Of a stretch of 64,000 bases of DNA, positions 33,140 to 44,450 are shown piece after piece. Under the pieces are notes generated by a model. That model searched no databases and was not told the origin of the DNA. It worked only from the letters and a program-made list of their open reading frames with translations. The stretch spans positions 454,736 to 518,735 of the forward strand of contig CAJHNH020002502.1 of the NCBI GenBank assembly GCA_905116865.2. Reading direction: 5' to 3'. A program made the translations under genes and the position numbers. The DNA is from Candidula unifasciata. Lineage: Eukaryota; Mollusca; Gastropoda; Stylommatophora; Geomitridae. Numbering within the stretch: position 1 is the stretch's first letter; each line of letters starts with the position of its first letter.

Positions 33140-33545
33140 TTCTTAAAGTTCATGCCGTGTGGCGTTGGCATTGTATTTATTCACAACTGTCTAGTCTCGT
33201 CCATTTTCAATCACTCTGACACAGATGATTCTCCAAGCCATGTTCTCTTCTCTTTTGGTGTTCTTCTGCTTCTTTCCCCCCTCAACTTTCCCACGTCACG
33301 GTGTCCTTCTGCTTCTTTCCCCCCTCAACTTTCCCACGTCACGGTGTCCTTCTGCTTCTTTGCCCCCTTAACTTTCCCACGTCACGGTGTCCTTCTGCTT
33401 CTTTGCCCCCTTAACTTTCCCACGTCACGGTGTACTCCGCTTTTCTTGTTCTCATGATATGATCAGGGAATATAGATTGTCTGTTTCTGATGTGGGCAAT
33501 CAGTTCTCTTCCTTGGTTTGTTTCCTTTAATAAGTGCCGATTACT
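33140..33545 (-). mobile_element. LINE-3 fragment containing a minisatellite
   Basis: Sense reads RELIAHIRNRQSIF, then DHIMRTRKAEYTVT. It then enters a tandemly repeated segment (see 33259-33432) before a decayed 3' end. It is the same RNRQxxFxxHxxR module as at 26.6 and 27.4 kb. Confidence 0.6.
33259..33432. repeat. 43-bp minisatellite, 4 copies, within LINE-3
   Basis: CCACGTCACGGTGT recurs at 33291, 33334, 33377 and 33420, exactly 43 bp apart. In LINE sense each unit reads approximately GKLRGKEAEGHR, the position of the GKIxGxxxRGRxR segment in the neighbouring LINE-3 copies. Confidence 0.9.
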
Positions 33546-33547
33546 CT

Positions 33548-33762
33548 TTTTTTTTGGTCAAATATCCAGAAACCTTGAGTTGTAAACCCATTGGCGCGGT
33601 ACTATGGATATCGCAGGCCTTCGGACTTGATTCCATGATAGGTACCGTGAATGTAGAAGATACGTGGCTTTTCTGCCTACCCCCGGGCGCAAACCCGGAC
33701 CACATTAAGTTCGTCACCCGGTCGCAGTTAGGTTTCACCAATTGAGCTAGCGCGCCGGGCGA
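33548..33762 (-). mobile_element. SINE B (tRNA-derived)
   Basis: The best copy. The sense head is CCCGGCGCGCTAGCTCAATT with an A box TAGCTCAATTGGTG. The B box region is GTGGTCCGGGTTTGCGCCC. The tail carries GAATCAAGTCCGAAGGCC and GCGATATCCATAGTACCG and extends to AAGGTTTCTGGATATTTGAC. Confidence 0.82.
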
Positions 33763-33770
33763 TTAAAAAA

Positions 33771-33835
33771 AAAAACGCAGGTCAACTCCTGTATGCCCTA
33801 CAACGCCTGCAGGCACAGAAAAGGGGACTTGACTT
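33771..33835 (+). mobile_element. SINE C 3' end fragment
   Basis: GCCTGCAGGCACAGAAAAGG and GACTTGACTTTTATT match the 3' terminus of the 6.4-kb copy. Confidence 0.6.
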
Positions 33836-33845
33836 TTATTATTAG

Positions 33846-34045
33846 CAGCTTCTCCTTCTTCTCAATGTTCACCGGCAGTTGAAGCGTTTGGCTGTTCCAT
33901 CATTTCTGAACACTAGTCTTGTTACAGAACCTGACTCGGGCGCATATCCGTTTTACAGGTCTGGCTTATTTGTATGTATACTGTAGGTTTCTCACCTCTC
34001 AGGCAGGTGCACTTCGACTTCAAATGAAACATCCCCTAATTATAA
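33846..34045 (-). mobile_element. SINE A, 5'-truncated
   Basis: Minus strand, with a CTTCTCCTTCTTCTC tail and all blocks up to CACTTCGACTTCAAATG; the sense 5' third is missing. Confidence 0.85.
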
Positions 34046-34089
34046 AATTATTAAACATTCAAGATGTTGGGGGAGGGGGGAGTGGATTT

Positions 34090-34265
34090 TTATCTTCTTC
34101 TTCTTCTCCACTTCCTCCTTAAAGCTTCAGTGTTGACGGAGATATAGAATGTTACTTCTTGCTCTTATGGCCCCTTCGTCAATAGAAATAACGTGCTGTT
34201 TCTCTGATGTTATCTTTCCATTTTGTTCTTGGTCTACCTCCTGATCTTCGTCCATCTCTTCGTCA
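34090..34265 (-). mobile_element. LINE-2 3' fragment with GAA tail
   Basis: Parallels 30091-30270 block by block: TTCTTCTTCTTCTCCACTTCC tail region, GGAGATATAGAATGTTACTTC, CGTGCTGTTTCTCTGATG and TTTTGTTCTTGGTCTACCTC. Confidence 0.75.
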
Positions 34266-34654
34266 GTCACAATTGCTAAAAATAGACCCTACATAATAAA
34301 AACAAAGAATAAATCATAATAGAATAAGCCGTTGTAGATGCAGAATGACATTTTTGAAAGCACAAAGCTTTGCCCATAAATATAAACTATTATCTTTAGA
34401 ATGAAACCTGCAGTATACAAATGTATACATGCGGAAATTGATGAGTGAAAATAAACTTACAAAGAACGTTATACAAAGGGGAAACAAAACTTCAAACACG
34501 TAGGTCAGTATAAAGAGATACACAAACAGCATAGAAAGAAACCAAGAAGTTGTCAGTGTGGAAATCACACCACTACTCTCAAATTTATGGCCGCTAAGTT
34601 TAGTTCATATCTGGCCAGCAACATCAATCTAGATTGAAAACCTGCAAACACAAG

Positions 34655-34708
<54 letters not shown>

Positions 34709-35470
34709 CACAACACACACACATAAACACACACACATAAATAAAAAGAAAGACAAATACGTGCACGTTTGCTTTATCTACACTCACTCTCTAACATATA
34801 ACCATATGGGTGCATGGGTGCATGGGTGCACCCTCACCCCCCCCCATGGGTGCACCCCCCTCCTTCACCCCACCCCCATCTCCTCACAGCTTCCAAGCTA
34901 TAGAAAAAGACATAAGATCGCTCAACAACAAATGGGTGGGGGTTTTTTTCAAGTCACAAAATGTGAAATAATTCATTTTCTTGAAGAAAAAAAAAACAGA
35001 AGCAGAAAATATATTGCCTTGAAATTACAACATTTGACAGCTGTTTTCTGCATAAAATCTCCAATACATCTGAAATACCATAGCTGCTTTTCCCGTTAGC
35101 AGACTCAGTGTGTGCGTTTGTGGGTCACAATAGCCCGCATGAGAATGGGGTAATGGTGCTCCATAACTCTGGCTTGTGGGTATAAACGCTGTTTTTGGCA
35201 GATGCACTAGTAAATCATCTCCCTTGTACATGCATCATGGGACTGGCGGAGTTTCACTTCCGTTTTTTATGACGTAATGCATTTTACCAATCGCATCTCT
35301 GTTATCACTGGAACGGAATTATTTTGAAAATTAGGGATGGGATGGGGAAGGGAAGAAGGGGTCTGCCTTTATTTCTTTGACTCTGTTGGATCCAATAACT
35401 CGTTCAGCATGAAAAAATTAACAACCACTCGTTCACTTCTGATAATCTTTTCTCTGAACTCTCATTATTC
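34266..35470. other. unassigned stretch with CA/GA microsatellite
   Basis: A CA run then GA run lies at about 34655-34708. A GGGTGCAT repeat lies at 34807-34835. 35225-35310 has a compact group of promoter-like words (see findings). No exon supported. Confidence 0.4.
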
Positions 35471-35474
35471 ATCT

Positions 35475-35935
35475 TCTTCTTTTGTCAAAATCTGCTTGTG
35501 CCGCTAGGCGTCGCAGTCTATCAGATGATCGGCAACCGAGCCAGGGCGCGCTCAGTCGCTTCATATGCCGTGATGTTATGAAGTCTCAAGTTGTCCGTGA
35601 CTCCTTCAATCCATATTCTTCTTGGTCTTCCCCTGCCTCTTGTTGTTTCGATTTTCATGTTGTATGCTCTTGATGCTGGCATCGTTGGTTCCATTCTCAT
35701 TAGGTGACCAAACCATTTCATTCTTTGCTTCTCAATAAATTTAACGATGGGTATGGTTCCAATAGTTCTTGTAATCACATCGTTTCTCACTCGATCTCTT
35801 CTGGTTTTATTCGCAGCCATTCTCAAACATCTCATTTCACAGGTGGTTAGTCTTCTCTCGTGTTCTTTTGTTAACGTCCAAGTCTGACATTGATAACCTA
35901 ATGTCGGTATAAAGATTGTATTATTTATTCACCAA
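35475..35935 (-). mobile_element. LINE-2 C-terminal fragment
   Basis: The minus frame reads MRCLRMAANKTRRDRVRND, then QRMKWFGHLMRMEP, RGRGRPRRIWIEGVTDNL and EATERALARL. Upstream sense gives TIFIPTLGYQCQTWTLT, interrupted by one frame change. It is a cleaner copy of the protein end seen at 30.1-30.8 kb. A short GAA tail (CATCTTCTTCTTTTG) begins near 35471. Confidence 0.82.
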
Positions 35936-36357
35936 ATTGTTTTATTAACCCATTGTGTATCAGTTGTTACATTAACCATTTTTTTCTCTGTAACGATATT
36001 ATTTGAGCCCTTTGATGCCCAGTCATGCTTTACTTCAGGGAACGAATACTTACGCAAGAAAGAAGTAAACTGTGAAGTCTGGTTGAGAATCACACATTTT
36101 ACACGATTTTAGACCAAAAGACGGCCACAGCCAATCCACAAGAAGATTGCAACTTACCTTGGTGATATCAAGTGCCATTACCTTACCTTTCAAGACAGAA
36201 TAGGGCTTTGTATTACTTTTCACGACAGAATATACCTCTGGATTACCTTCCACAACAGCGTGTGTCGGTAGATTACCTTTCACAGATAGCATGGGTATAT
36301 CTTTCAGAGAATTTTACCATATTTTTTTTACTTTTTACAACATCCGCAATTTTCTAC
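35936..36357. other. unassigned stretch with a degenerate about 33-bp repeat
   Basis: At 36185-36295 the word GATTACCTTTCACGACAGA recurs three or four times with variation. Confidence 0.45.
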
Positions 36358-36460
36358 AGAAGTCTTCCTTCGAAGGCGGAATGCATCTGCATGAGAGGCA
36401 AGGAACCAACAATCTGCAAACAATTAAGTCAGATTCAAATCTGTTAAACGGCAGTGTTCC
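36358..36460 (+). mobile_element. SINE A fragment
   Basis: Contains CTTCCTTCGAAGGCGGAATG, CATGAGAGGCAAGGAACC and AGTCAGATTCAAATCTG; both ends missing. Confidence 0.75.
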
Positions 36461-36475
36461 TAACATTTTCACAGC

Positions 36476-37025
36476 CGCGGTCCACCAAAACAGGGGTAAT
36501 TGTTTCGCGGCCCTTCCGCTGTGGGTTCCGGGGCCCTGTTAGAGGAAAAACAAGAACAGACCCATTGCCTACCAAAAAGCATGTCGTAAGAGTCGACTAA
36601 CTGAGAGCTTCCTTCGAAGTCGGAGTGCTTTTGCCTGAGAGGCAAGGAACCAGCAGGCTGCATACAAATGAGTCAGATCTGTAAAATGGATGCACACGCA
36701 ACACTCAGGTTTTGGAACAGGACTGCAGTCCAGAAGTGGATGAATAAACAAGACTTTCCACCAGACTTTACAGCAGGTGAACGCTAAGAAGAAGAAGAGG
36801 AAAGTTTTGCGGCCAACCAAATCAAGAATAAGTTTTTCACGGCCAACCACAACAAGGATAAGTGTTTCGCGGTCAACCAAAACAAGGATAAGTGTTTCCC
36901 GGCCAACCAAAACAAGGATAAGTGTTTCGCGGCCAACCAAAACAAGGATAAGTGTTTCGCGGCCAACCAAAACAAGGATAAGTGTTTCGCGGCCAACCAA
37001 AACAAGGGTGACTGTTTCGCGACCC
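36476..37025. repeat. 30-bp minisatellite interrupted by SINE A
   Basis: GGCCAACCAAAACAAGGATA recurs every 30 bp from about 36811 to 37020, about seven units. One diverged unit (36476-36512) lies on the far side of the inserted SINE. Because 30 is a multiple of three, a frame of RPTKTRISVS repeats results, but it begins inside the SINE tail and is not evidence of a protein. Confidence 0.9.
36513..36803 (+). mobile_element. SINE A inserted in the 30-bp minisatellite
   Basis: Full-length plus-strand copy with GTGGGTTCCGGGGCCC at its start and GGTGAACGCTAAGAAGAAG at its end. GTTTCGCGGCC (36502-36512) and GTTTTGCGGCC (36804-36814) flank it as a 10/11 duplication drawn from the repeat unit itself. 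Confidence 0.85.
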
Positions 37026-37504
37026 ACTAGACAGCTAGCTAAACACAAAAAACAGTGATGTTTATTAATTACATCCTATGTCATAAAATTACAATCTTCA
37101 GCCAAAGCGACATCTTTTGATTCTCATATTTGAGATGTTAATCCACAGACTGCAATCCTGGAAGAGAAAAAACTATACCCCCCCCCCCCCCTTTTCCCAC
37201 CCGACCCCTCCCTCACCCAGCTACATGGTTAGACAGACAGTTTGTCTTCTCATTGAATAACACTGCTATAAAATGCGTTGCCGAACCAGTCATAGTGAAA
37301 ATATGGGGGTGACTGCAGTCAAGCTAATATACAGGAATTCCAGAGAAATTAGACTAAAAAGCTCAACAAAATGGGGAAGCAGAAAAACGTGCACAAAAGA
37401 ACACAACGTAACGTTTCGGCCGGGCAGCCTTTTTCAAACAAGACTTTCCAATCATAGCATGATTTTGGCTGTTTGTGATTATGCTAGAAGAATTGTATGC
37501 TCAG
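37026..37504. other. unassigned stretch
   Basis: C run at about 37179-37190; no other feature. Confidence 0.4.
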
Positions 37505-37640
37505 TAGTGTTTGCCATTGCCACTGGCGATCGGCTCTCGATGCCACTGTCGAAATCAATGCAAGAGCGTCTGCTGCTAACTCGTATGCAGCTGGGATCGA
37601 ACACGGTGCCCCAGCTTTACGACTGCAATACCTAAGTCAA
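37505..37640 (-). mobile_element. SINE F fragment
   Basis: GTTTGCCATTGCCACTGGCG, GCCACTGTCGAAATC and GCAGCTGGGATCGAACACGG correspond to the head and middle of SINE F on the minus strand. Confidence 0.7.
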
Positions 37641-38799
37641 AAGCACCTAAATGTTGAAAGTCATGCCTGTCATGAGATTGTCTGTATCGTTATCATCGGT
37701 GGACAAGCTTGGATAAGTTGTTGCAGCTCTGCATAGCTGAAAACGAAGTTACTAGATCTGACTCTCCAAGTTGGTTCCTGTGGCTATGGTGGGGGTGCGG
37801 GAGGGGGGGGGGGTAGACCCTTGCCTCCCCAACAAGCATGTTGGTTCTTATGAACTTCCATGTTATTAAGTTTCCTGTCTATTCTTATTACCCTAGTTTT
37901 TATAGTGTGTATTCTCATATTCATTATTATCATTATAGTCTGGCCAAAGATGACTACTACTTACTTGACCGGCATGGGCAGGTCATTGATCGTACTGCAA
38001 AAAAAAACAGACATAACAAACTTTCATTCATATGCACAGTATTTCGTCCTAGTAGTTCACCTGTTTGTAATGTGGGCAATGTGTGCAGACTACAGAAATG
38101 TCCCTGCAAGACGTCCCTTGAAATCAGAAGCCAGTAAGAAAGGAATACTGGCCCTTTGAGTGCATTTCACTGTACACACAAAGTTGTCATGATGTTATCT
38201 AAAAGTTTATGTTTAATAACAATAATCCTGCAAGTTTATCACAAGAACCTGTCTGTCGGTGTAAATCAGAAAGCGAACACAAGAAGAAGTAGAAGAATAT
38301 CATTATAAATTCGTTACTTTGTGGTGTATTAGAAATAGTTCGTCTGCAAAAAAAAGTTCATTGATTCATTCAATGACTGTATTTGCCTCCTGTGCTATTC
38401 ATGTCAGTAATGCAGAGCAATGGTGTCAGGACATTATCCCTTTTTTGAGTCTGGTGTACGAAAGAGGACCTTGAGATGTCATTCCTTTTGTTGTTCTTTC
38501 TGTGCATTGACTATCTTGACAAAGTTCCATGATGTTATCTAACAGTTTATGTTTAATACAATAATCTGCGTATAAAACCTTAGTAGATTTCATCAGTTAC
38601 CTAAACTTTCGAATAAGGCTTCTCGTGATCTATAAATATTTCAGCTTGCTTAATCATATTCAATAGGCTGCTCTCTTTATCTTGCTTAAGAAAATTTACA
38701 TCTCAGCCAGCTCTTACCTTTCAGAATGCTAACGCACTGTCTTTTACTTAACTGGGGATCTAGTGCTTGTCTCCACCGTCTTTACTGTCAGTAATTACC
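37641..38799. other. unassigned stretch with small repeats
   Basis: 37812-37850 is a scrap of SINE A. CATGATGTTATCTAAAAG at 38191 recurs as CATGATGTTATCTAACAG near 38529, each followed by TTTATGTTTAATA. 38445-38475 matches the SINE H tail at 38815. Confidence 0.45.
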
Positions 38800-38985
38800 A
38801 TTTTTTTTTTTAGTGCGGTGTACGAAAGAGGGCCTTGAGGTGGCTGATTTAGGGTCACACGGCTTGTGCAAATTTAGAATTGTTCCGTGCCCCTGACATG
38901 AAAACATCTATCACTTTGCCAATGATTTGAAACTGGGCCCTTCGTATAAAACCTTAGTATTCTTAACCACTCAGCCAGCCGCTAA
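38800..38985 (-). mobile_element. SINE H (tRNA-Ser/Leu-like head)
   Basis: Minus-strand sense begins GCGGCTGGCTGAGTGGTTAA, a classic pol III A box. A degenerate B box AGTTTCAAATCATTGG follows. The tail contains GCACAAGCCGTGTGACCC, CCACCTCAAGGCCCTC and TTCGTACACCGCAC. Acceptor-stem pairing is not evident, so it is a SINE. Confidence 0.72.
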
Positions 38986-39315
38986 ACTTTCAGCATGCTT
39001 AAGGTTGTTTCACTCAGCCAGATGCTAAACTTTCAGCTTGCTTAAGGTTGTTTCACTCAGCCAGATGCTAAACTTTCAGCATGCTTAAGGTTATTTCACT
39101 CAGCCAGCCGCTAAACTTTCAGCATGCTTAAGGCTGTTTCACTCAGCCAGCCGCTAAACTTTCAGCATGCTTAAGGCTGTTTCACTCAGCCAGCCGCTAA
39201 ACTTTCAGCATGCTTAAGGCTGTTTCACTCAGCCAGCCGCTAAACTTTCAGCATGCTTAAGGCTGTTTCACTCAGCCAGGCGCTAAACTTTCAGCATGCA
39301 TAAGGTTGTTTCTCA
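38972..39315. repeat. 43-bp minisatellite built on the SINE H head, 8 copies
   Basis: CAGCCAGCCGCTAAAC starts at 38972, 39015, 39058, 39101, 39144, 39187, 39230 and 39273. Each unit includes the reversed start of the SINE H A box (CACTCAGCCAG), followed by GCTAAACTTTCAGCATGC. Confidence 0.93.
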
Positions 39316-40207
39316 AACCAGTAATCGGCTTGCGTTTTATCTTAGCTCAAGGATCTGAACATTTTTAGGAACAGTTAATGTAACATATGATTCACCAGAA
39401 ATGAACTGTTAACCAAAATAATTAAATGCTCATGTAAAGCTATACACCCAAACACTAAACTCAGCATGAACAAGAAATGGGTGTCTTATCTCTGCTTGCA
39501 GTCAAATCTATCCCATTAACTCCTGCATTGTTTAAATGTAGTTCTACTTAACACTAGACAGTTGAATAATAAATGAACAAAAGCCAGTTCTGTCCGTCTT
39601 TCAGAAAGCGACGCTTCAAATATTCAAACTCTCTTGTCAACAAACTTAACCAGTGATGTGTTAACAGGTTGTTGGAATAAGTATTTAGTAGTAAACAATA
39701 GCTGTTGAGGCCTCATGGGGAGAAGATATAGTTACTAGTCTAATAATACCTACAGACGACAAACGACTAGAACAATAGCATGTCGTGGGCTCGGCCTGAC
39801 AGCTTTATCCTCGCTTGTTATGTAATCTATCTCCTGATTGCCTTTTTCCCCCTCTTGTCTTTTACAGAGGTTGTAAAACATATTGTCCTCTTCAGTGGTA
39901 ACTTTGTTCTGAATTTCCTTGGGTGGGTAATATATTGTCGGTTTTAAATTATACTGGAGTCTACCATTGTCGGTACTGGCTTTATCAGGACAGGTTCTGA
40001 AATTATACCTGTGCATAAAGTGTGGTTTATGAGGTGTGCGATAAAGTAAGGAGTGTTACAGACTACTAAACTAGCGAAAGGCTCGATCTTCTTGTCCTTC
40101 CATTCTTCTTCTTTTTCCTTTCTTCTTCTTCTCCTCCTCCCCCGCTTCTGCCTTCTTCCTCCCTCTCCCTCTGATTTTGGGTTAGCCCTTAAAAGGGTGG
40201 CTTGTAT
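39316..40207. other. unassigned stretch
   Basis: A pyrimidine-rich patch occupies 40085-40180; no gene supported. Confidence 0.4.
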
Positions 40208-40440
40208 AGGTTCCCTGGATCTCATTGTGGATCAAACAAGAATACTCCCACAGCCTCTACAAGCATATCATAGACGTCGACTATTTGAGGGCACTATTTA
40301 AAGTCGGAGTACATCTACCGGAGAAGCAATGACACAGTAGTATACATACAAATAAGCCAGAACTGTGAAACAGATGTGCACCCAACATTCAGGTTCTGGA
40401 ACAAGGCTAAACTTCCAAGGTGGACGAACACGCAGAAAAA
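40208..40440 (+). mobile_element. SINE A, variant subfamily, tail eroded
   Basis: Carries GAGGGCACTATTTAAAGTCG and GTACATCTACCGGAGAAG like the copy at 14.6 kb. The expected 3' end is replaced by CACGCAGAAAAAGGTGG. Confidence 0.8.
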
Positions 40441-41214
40441 GGTGGTTAGCACGTTTACATCTAAGCTGCAAGATTTGCCCCATTGCAGACAAATACATCC
40501 GATTTCAGGAAACTGTTAATAAGTTGTATTTTACGAAATGCTTGTTAAGCGGCACTGTCTCCTCAACACCCCCCCCCCTTTTTTTTTTTTCCCCCGTCTC
40601 TCAACTCACCACTTCCTTTCTCTCCCTTCCATAAATCGGGCTCCATAATCTACACGCAGAGCTTTCGAAAAATACCTAGTATAAAAAATGTATGTTTTTC
40701 AGATGATGTTAGTTAAAGTCGTTACTTACTCTAGTATACATGGCATATCAAACCAGTACCAGATTTGATAGCTATTTGTGGTTTTATTAAAAGTGTTTAC
40801 GTTTTAGTAGTTTGTCATTGCTCTATAAAATGTCGACGTTCATATCGTTATCAAAACAGTCAAACCAAATTTAGATAGATCGAATACAGCATGTCGGGAC
40901 ATGAAATGCATTCATAACTTCTACAATCTACGTCACAGTCGCCAAGGGGAGATACGCGGCAAAGTTTTTTTTAATAATATGGTGTGTCCTGGTTTTGGAT
41001 CGCGTACATGGGAGGTATAATACTATCTTAATTAACAATTATGAAGAACATCAGGAAGGAGACAGACACTAATACAAGATCAACAAATGTGGTTAGAGCG
41101 GCCATGTTATCTCGGTCTAGTAACATGGTGAGACGATTATGTTTCCCGGGATTTGTTTCACATTTTTTTTTAATATGCGATGAAAAAGAGAGAAAAAGAG
41201 AGAGAGACTGGTAC

Positions 41215-41256
<42 letters not shown>

Positions 41257-41763
41257 GGGGGAAAAGAGAGAGAGAGAGGGCGGGGAAAAAGAGAGAGAGG
41301 GCGGGGAAAGAGAGAGAGAGAACGAGTGAACGAGCTTTATTTTCAAAGCGTCGCAAATTAGGTACGCGGGCCGGCTTACTTTCGGCCCTTTCAAACATCC
41401 ATCTTTCACACAGCCGTGGAACGCCAGAATATACGCAGTCGCTCAGAACAGCGAGTAAAACACAATGTGTACCTGTCTGTCCGCCGACATATACATAGCA
41501 GAAGGCAACCGGACTCCCCTGTAACTTAGACTAACTCGTCCTTAAGGTTAATGCGTATGCATGAAAGTCCAATCAGGTTCTCCCTAGGCCCGACTTCGTT
41601 ACTTAAACCGGTTCAAGTTGTCTGGCAGTCGCAAATAACCCAGACCACAAATATAGGCGGAGACTGTAAGCAGCTTCGGCTAGCTAGCAGCAGTCTGGAA
41701 GTGGTCGAACTGTTACTTTTTTTTCTCAAAAAGAATCGGAATCGAAATAGTCTGGCAGTCACC
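40441..41763. other. unassigned stretch with GA tracts
   Basis: Imperfect GA repeats at 41188-41325, including two GGGCGGGGAAA interruptions. T/C runs at 40569-40594. No gene supported. Confidence 0.45.
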
Positions 41764-42012
41764 TTTGTGTTGCGGCTAGTCGCTAGCCTGCGAATTAGAA
41801 AGTCGTGAGTTGAAGTCCAGACGGAGCCGGACGTTTTTCAAAGATGACCTTGGCTCCCAGATCTACCCAGCTTTGAGTGGGTACCAGGTGCAATCATGAG
41901 GACTGAAGATTCTAGCCGTGATGTTGACCACATCACCCATCATGTGTCGATTGGTCTATCAAATATAGGTCTAGCCCTATATGTCCAACACGCCTAAAGG
42001 CGTGGACAAGTA
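41764..42012 (+). mobile_element. SINE C, near full length
   Basis: Head GCGGCTAGTCGCTAGCC, B box region AAGTCGTGAGTTGAAGTCC, then TGAGTGGGTACCAGGTGC, GTTGACCACATCACCC, TATAGGTCTAGCCCTATA and the end ACACGCCTAAAGGCG. Confidence 0.82.
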
Positions 42013-42305
42013 TCCTTTACCCACTTTGGCTTACTAGAGTCAACTCAGAACGGGCATGATCACTCGTTTTACGATCTATGGATCTGTCTGCAGGGCTGTG
42101 ACGATAGTCCTCACTTATTACTGATCACTAAGGAAAAAGTTAAATTTTTTAAAAATTATTATTTTTTAGATTGTATTTTTAATATCTCTAACACGCCTAC
42201 CACTTGCATTTGTCCATTGTTTCAGACAACAAATAAAGGCAATATATGAACGGATGAGTTTTAGTTTTTGTGTAAGCACAGGGACCCTGCGATGTAAATT
42301 ACATT

Positions 42306-42515
42306 TGAGGCTCACCTGCGGATCGCAAGGTCGTGGGCTCAGCTCTGATAAAGCCGGAATTGTTCTTCTCTAAAAACTGACCATGGCTTCCAAGTCCACC
42401 CAGCCATAAATGAGTACCAGGTAAAGACCTGGGAAATAAAGACGTGAGGTTGATCGCATTCCTAATCGAGTGCAAATTTAGTCTATAAAATATAAGACTG
42501 GAAATGGTAGTCATG
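42306..42515 (+). mobile_element. SINE C, second copy
   Basis: CAAGGTCGTGGGCTCAG at the B-box position, AAAACTGACCATGGCTTCC, GTACCAGGTAAAGACCTGGG and TCTATAAAATATAAGACTGG; same orientation and 300 bp from the previous copy. Confidence 0.78.
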
Positions 42516-42769
42516 CAGACTTCAGTCATTGAAGAGACATCTTTAACATTATGTTAACAAAGCATAACGTAACAATCTTTAGAATGATGGACACGCTGAG
42601 AAATCAACAATAGCAACGACAAAAATGTGAATAATTGTTATAATGTCGGATCAACACTTCGTACTTTACTTTGTAAACAGTAATGTAATATACACGACCG
42701 AATAAGTCCCTCGGCTCGCAACAAGATGCTGCTGTCAGGGCTGACAGGGCACTTTATCAAAGAGATGGC

Positions 42770-42900
42770 CTTTAAAAAAAGTCTTTAGATCAAACTAAAT
42801 AAGAGCTCTCTTGACAGCTTGACAGGTGCTCACTCTTGCTGGCGGTGTGGACAAGAGGATTCAAGGATGCTTGCCCAGGATGTGCTCAGATGCCAACTTG
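42770..42900 (+). mobile_element. possible RNase H LINE C-terminal zinc region
   Basis: One frame reads HSCWRCGQEDSRMLAQDVLR followed by C. This resembles the CxCG(x)nEHxLxxC end region of RNase H LINEs such as the copy at 53.97 kb. Short and without independent support. Confidence 0.35.
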
Positions 42901-43257
42901 CTCCAGGTAATTCTCCCAAGCATCTGGTGAAGTGTCTAAGTAAATAGTTTACACCAACTAATGGCATTGCCAACCTCCCCAAACTGGCTGGCTGGGGAGT
43001 AAAAGTGGGAGGGGAATAAAGGATAGAGAGGAAAACAGACAGAGATAGAGAGAGATAGAGAGAGATTTAGAGATAGACAGAAAGAGAGGCAGAGGAGAGA
43101 AGTAGAGCGATCTAGAGAATGTGAAGGGGAAAGAGAATGGGAAGCACCGAAGACATAAAACGACAGAGGGGAGGGCGATAGATCAAGAAAATTAGGGAGG
43201 AGTGGGAGTGTGAACTAAATTAAGAAATAGATGGAGAAAAAGAGAGATGCAGGCAAG
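42901..43257. other. purine-rich (GA) stretch
   Basis: From about 43000 onward strongly purine-biased on the plus strand with many AGAGAG and GATAGA words. Confidence 0.6.

Positions 43258-44450
<1,193 letters not shown>

Noticed and set aside
35471..35945. Target duplication TTATTCA around the 35.5-kb LINE-2
   Set aside because: Only 7 bp, AT-rich and not exactly at the expected ends; not strong enough to fix boundaries.
36777..37058. 93-codon frame with RPTKTRISVS repeats, looking like a repetitive basic protein
   Set aside because: It starts inside the SINE A tail and exists because the minisatellite unit (30 bp) is a multiple of three. The antisense frames are open for the same reason.
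38940..38990. tRNA gene on the minus strand
   Set aside because: Degenerate B box and an attached SINE body; no cloverleaf.
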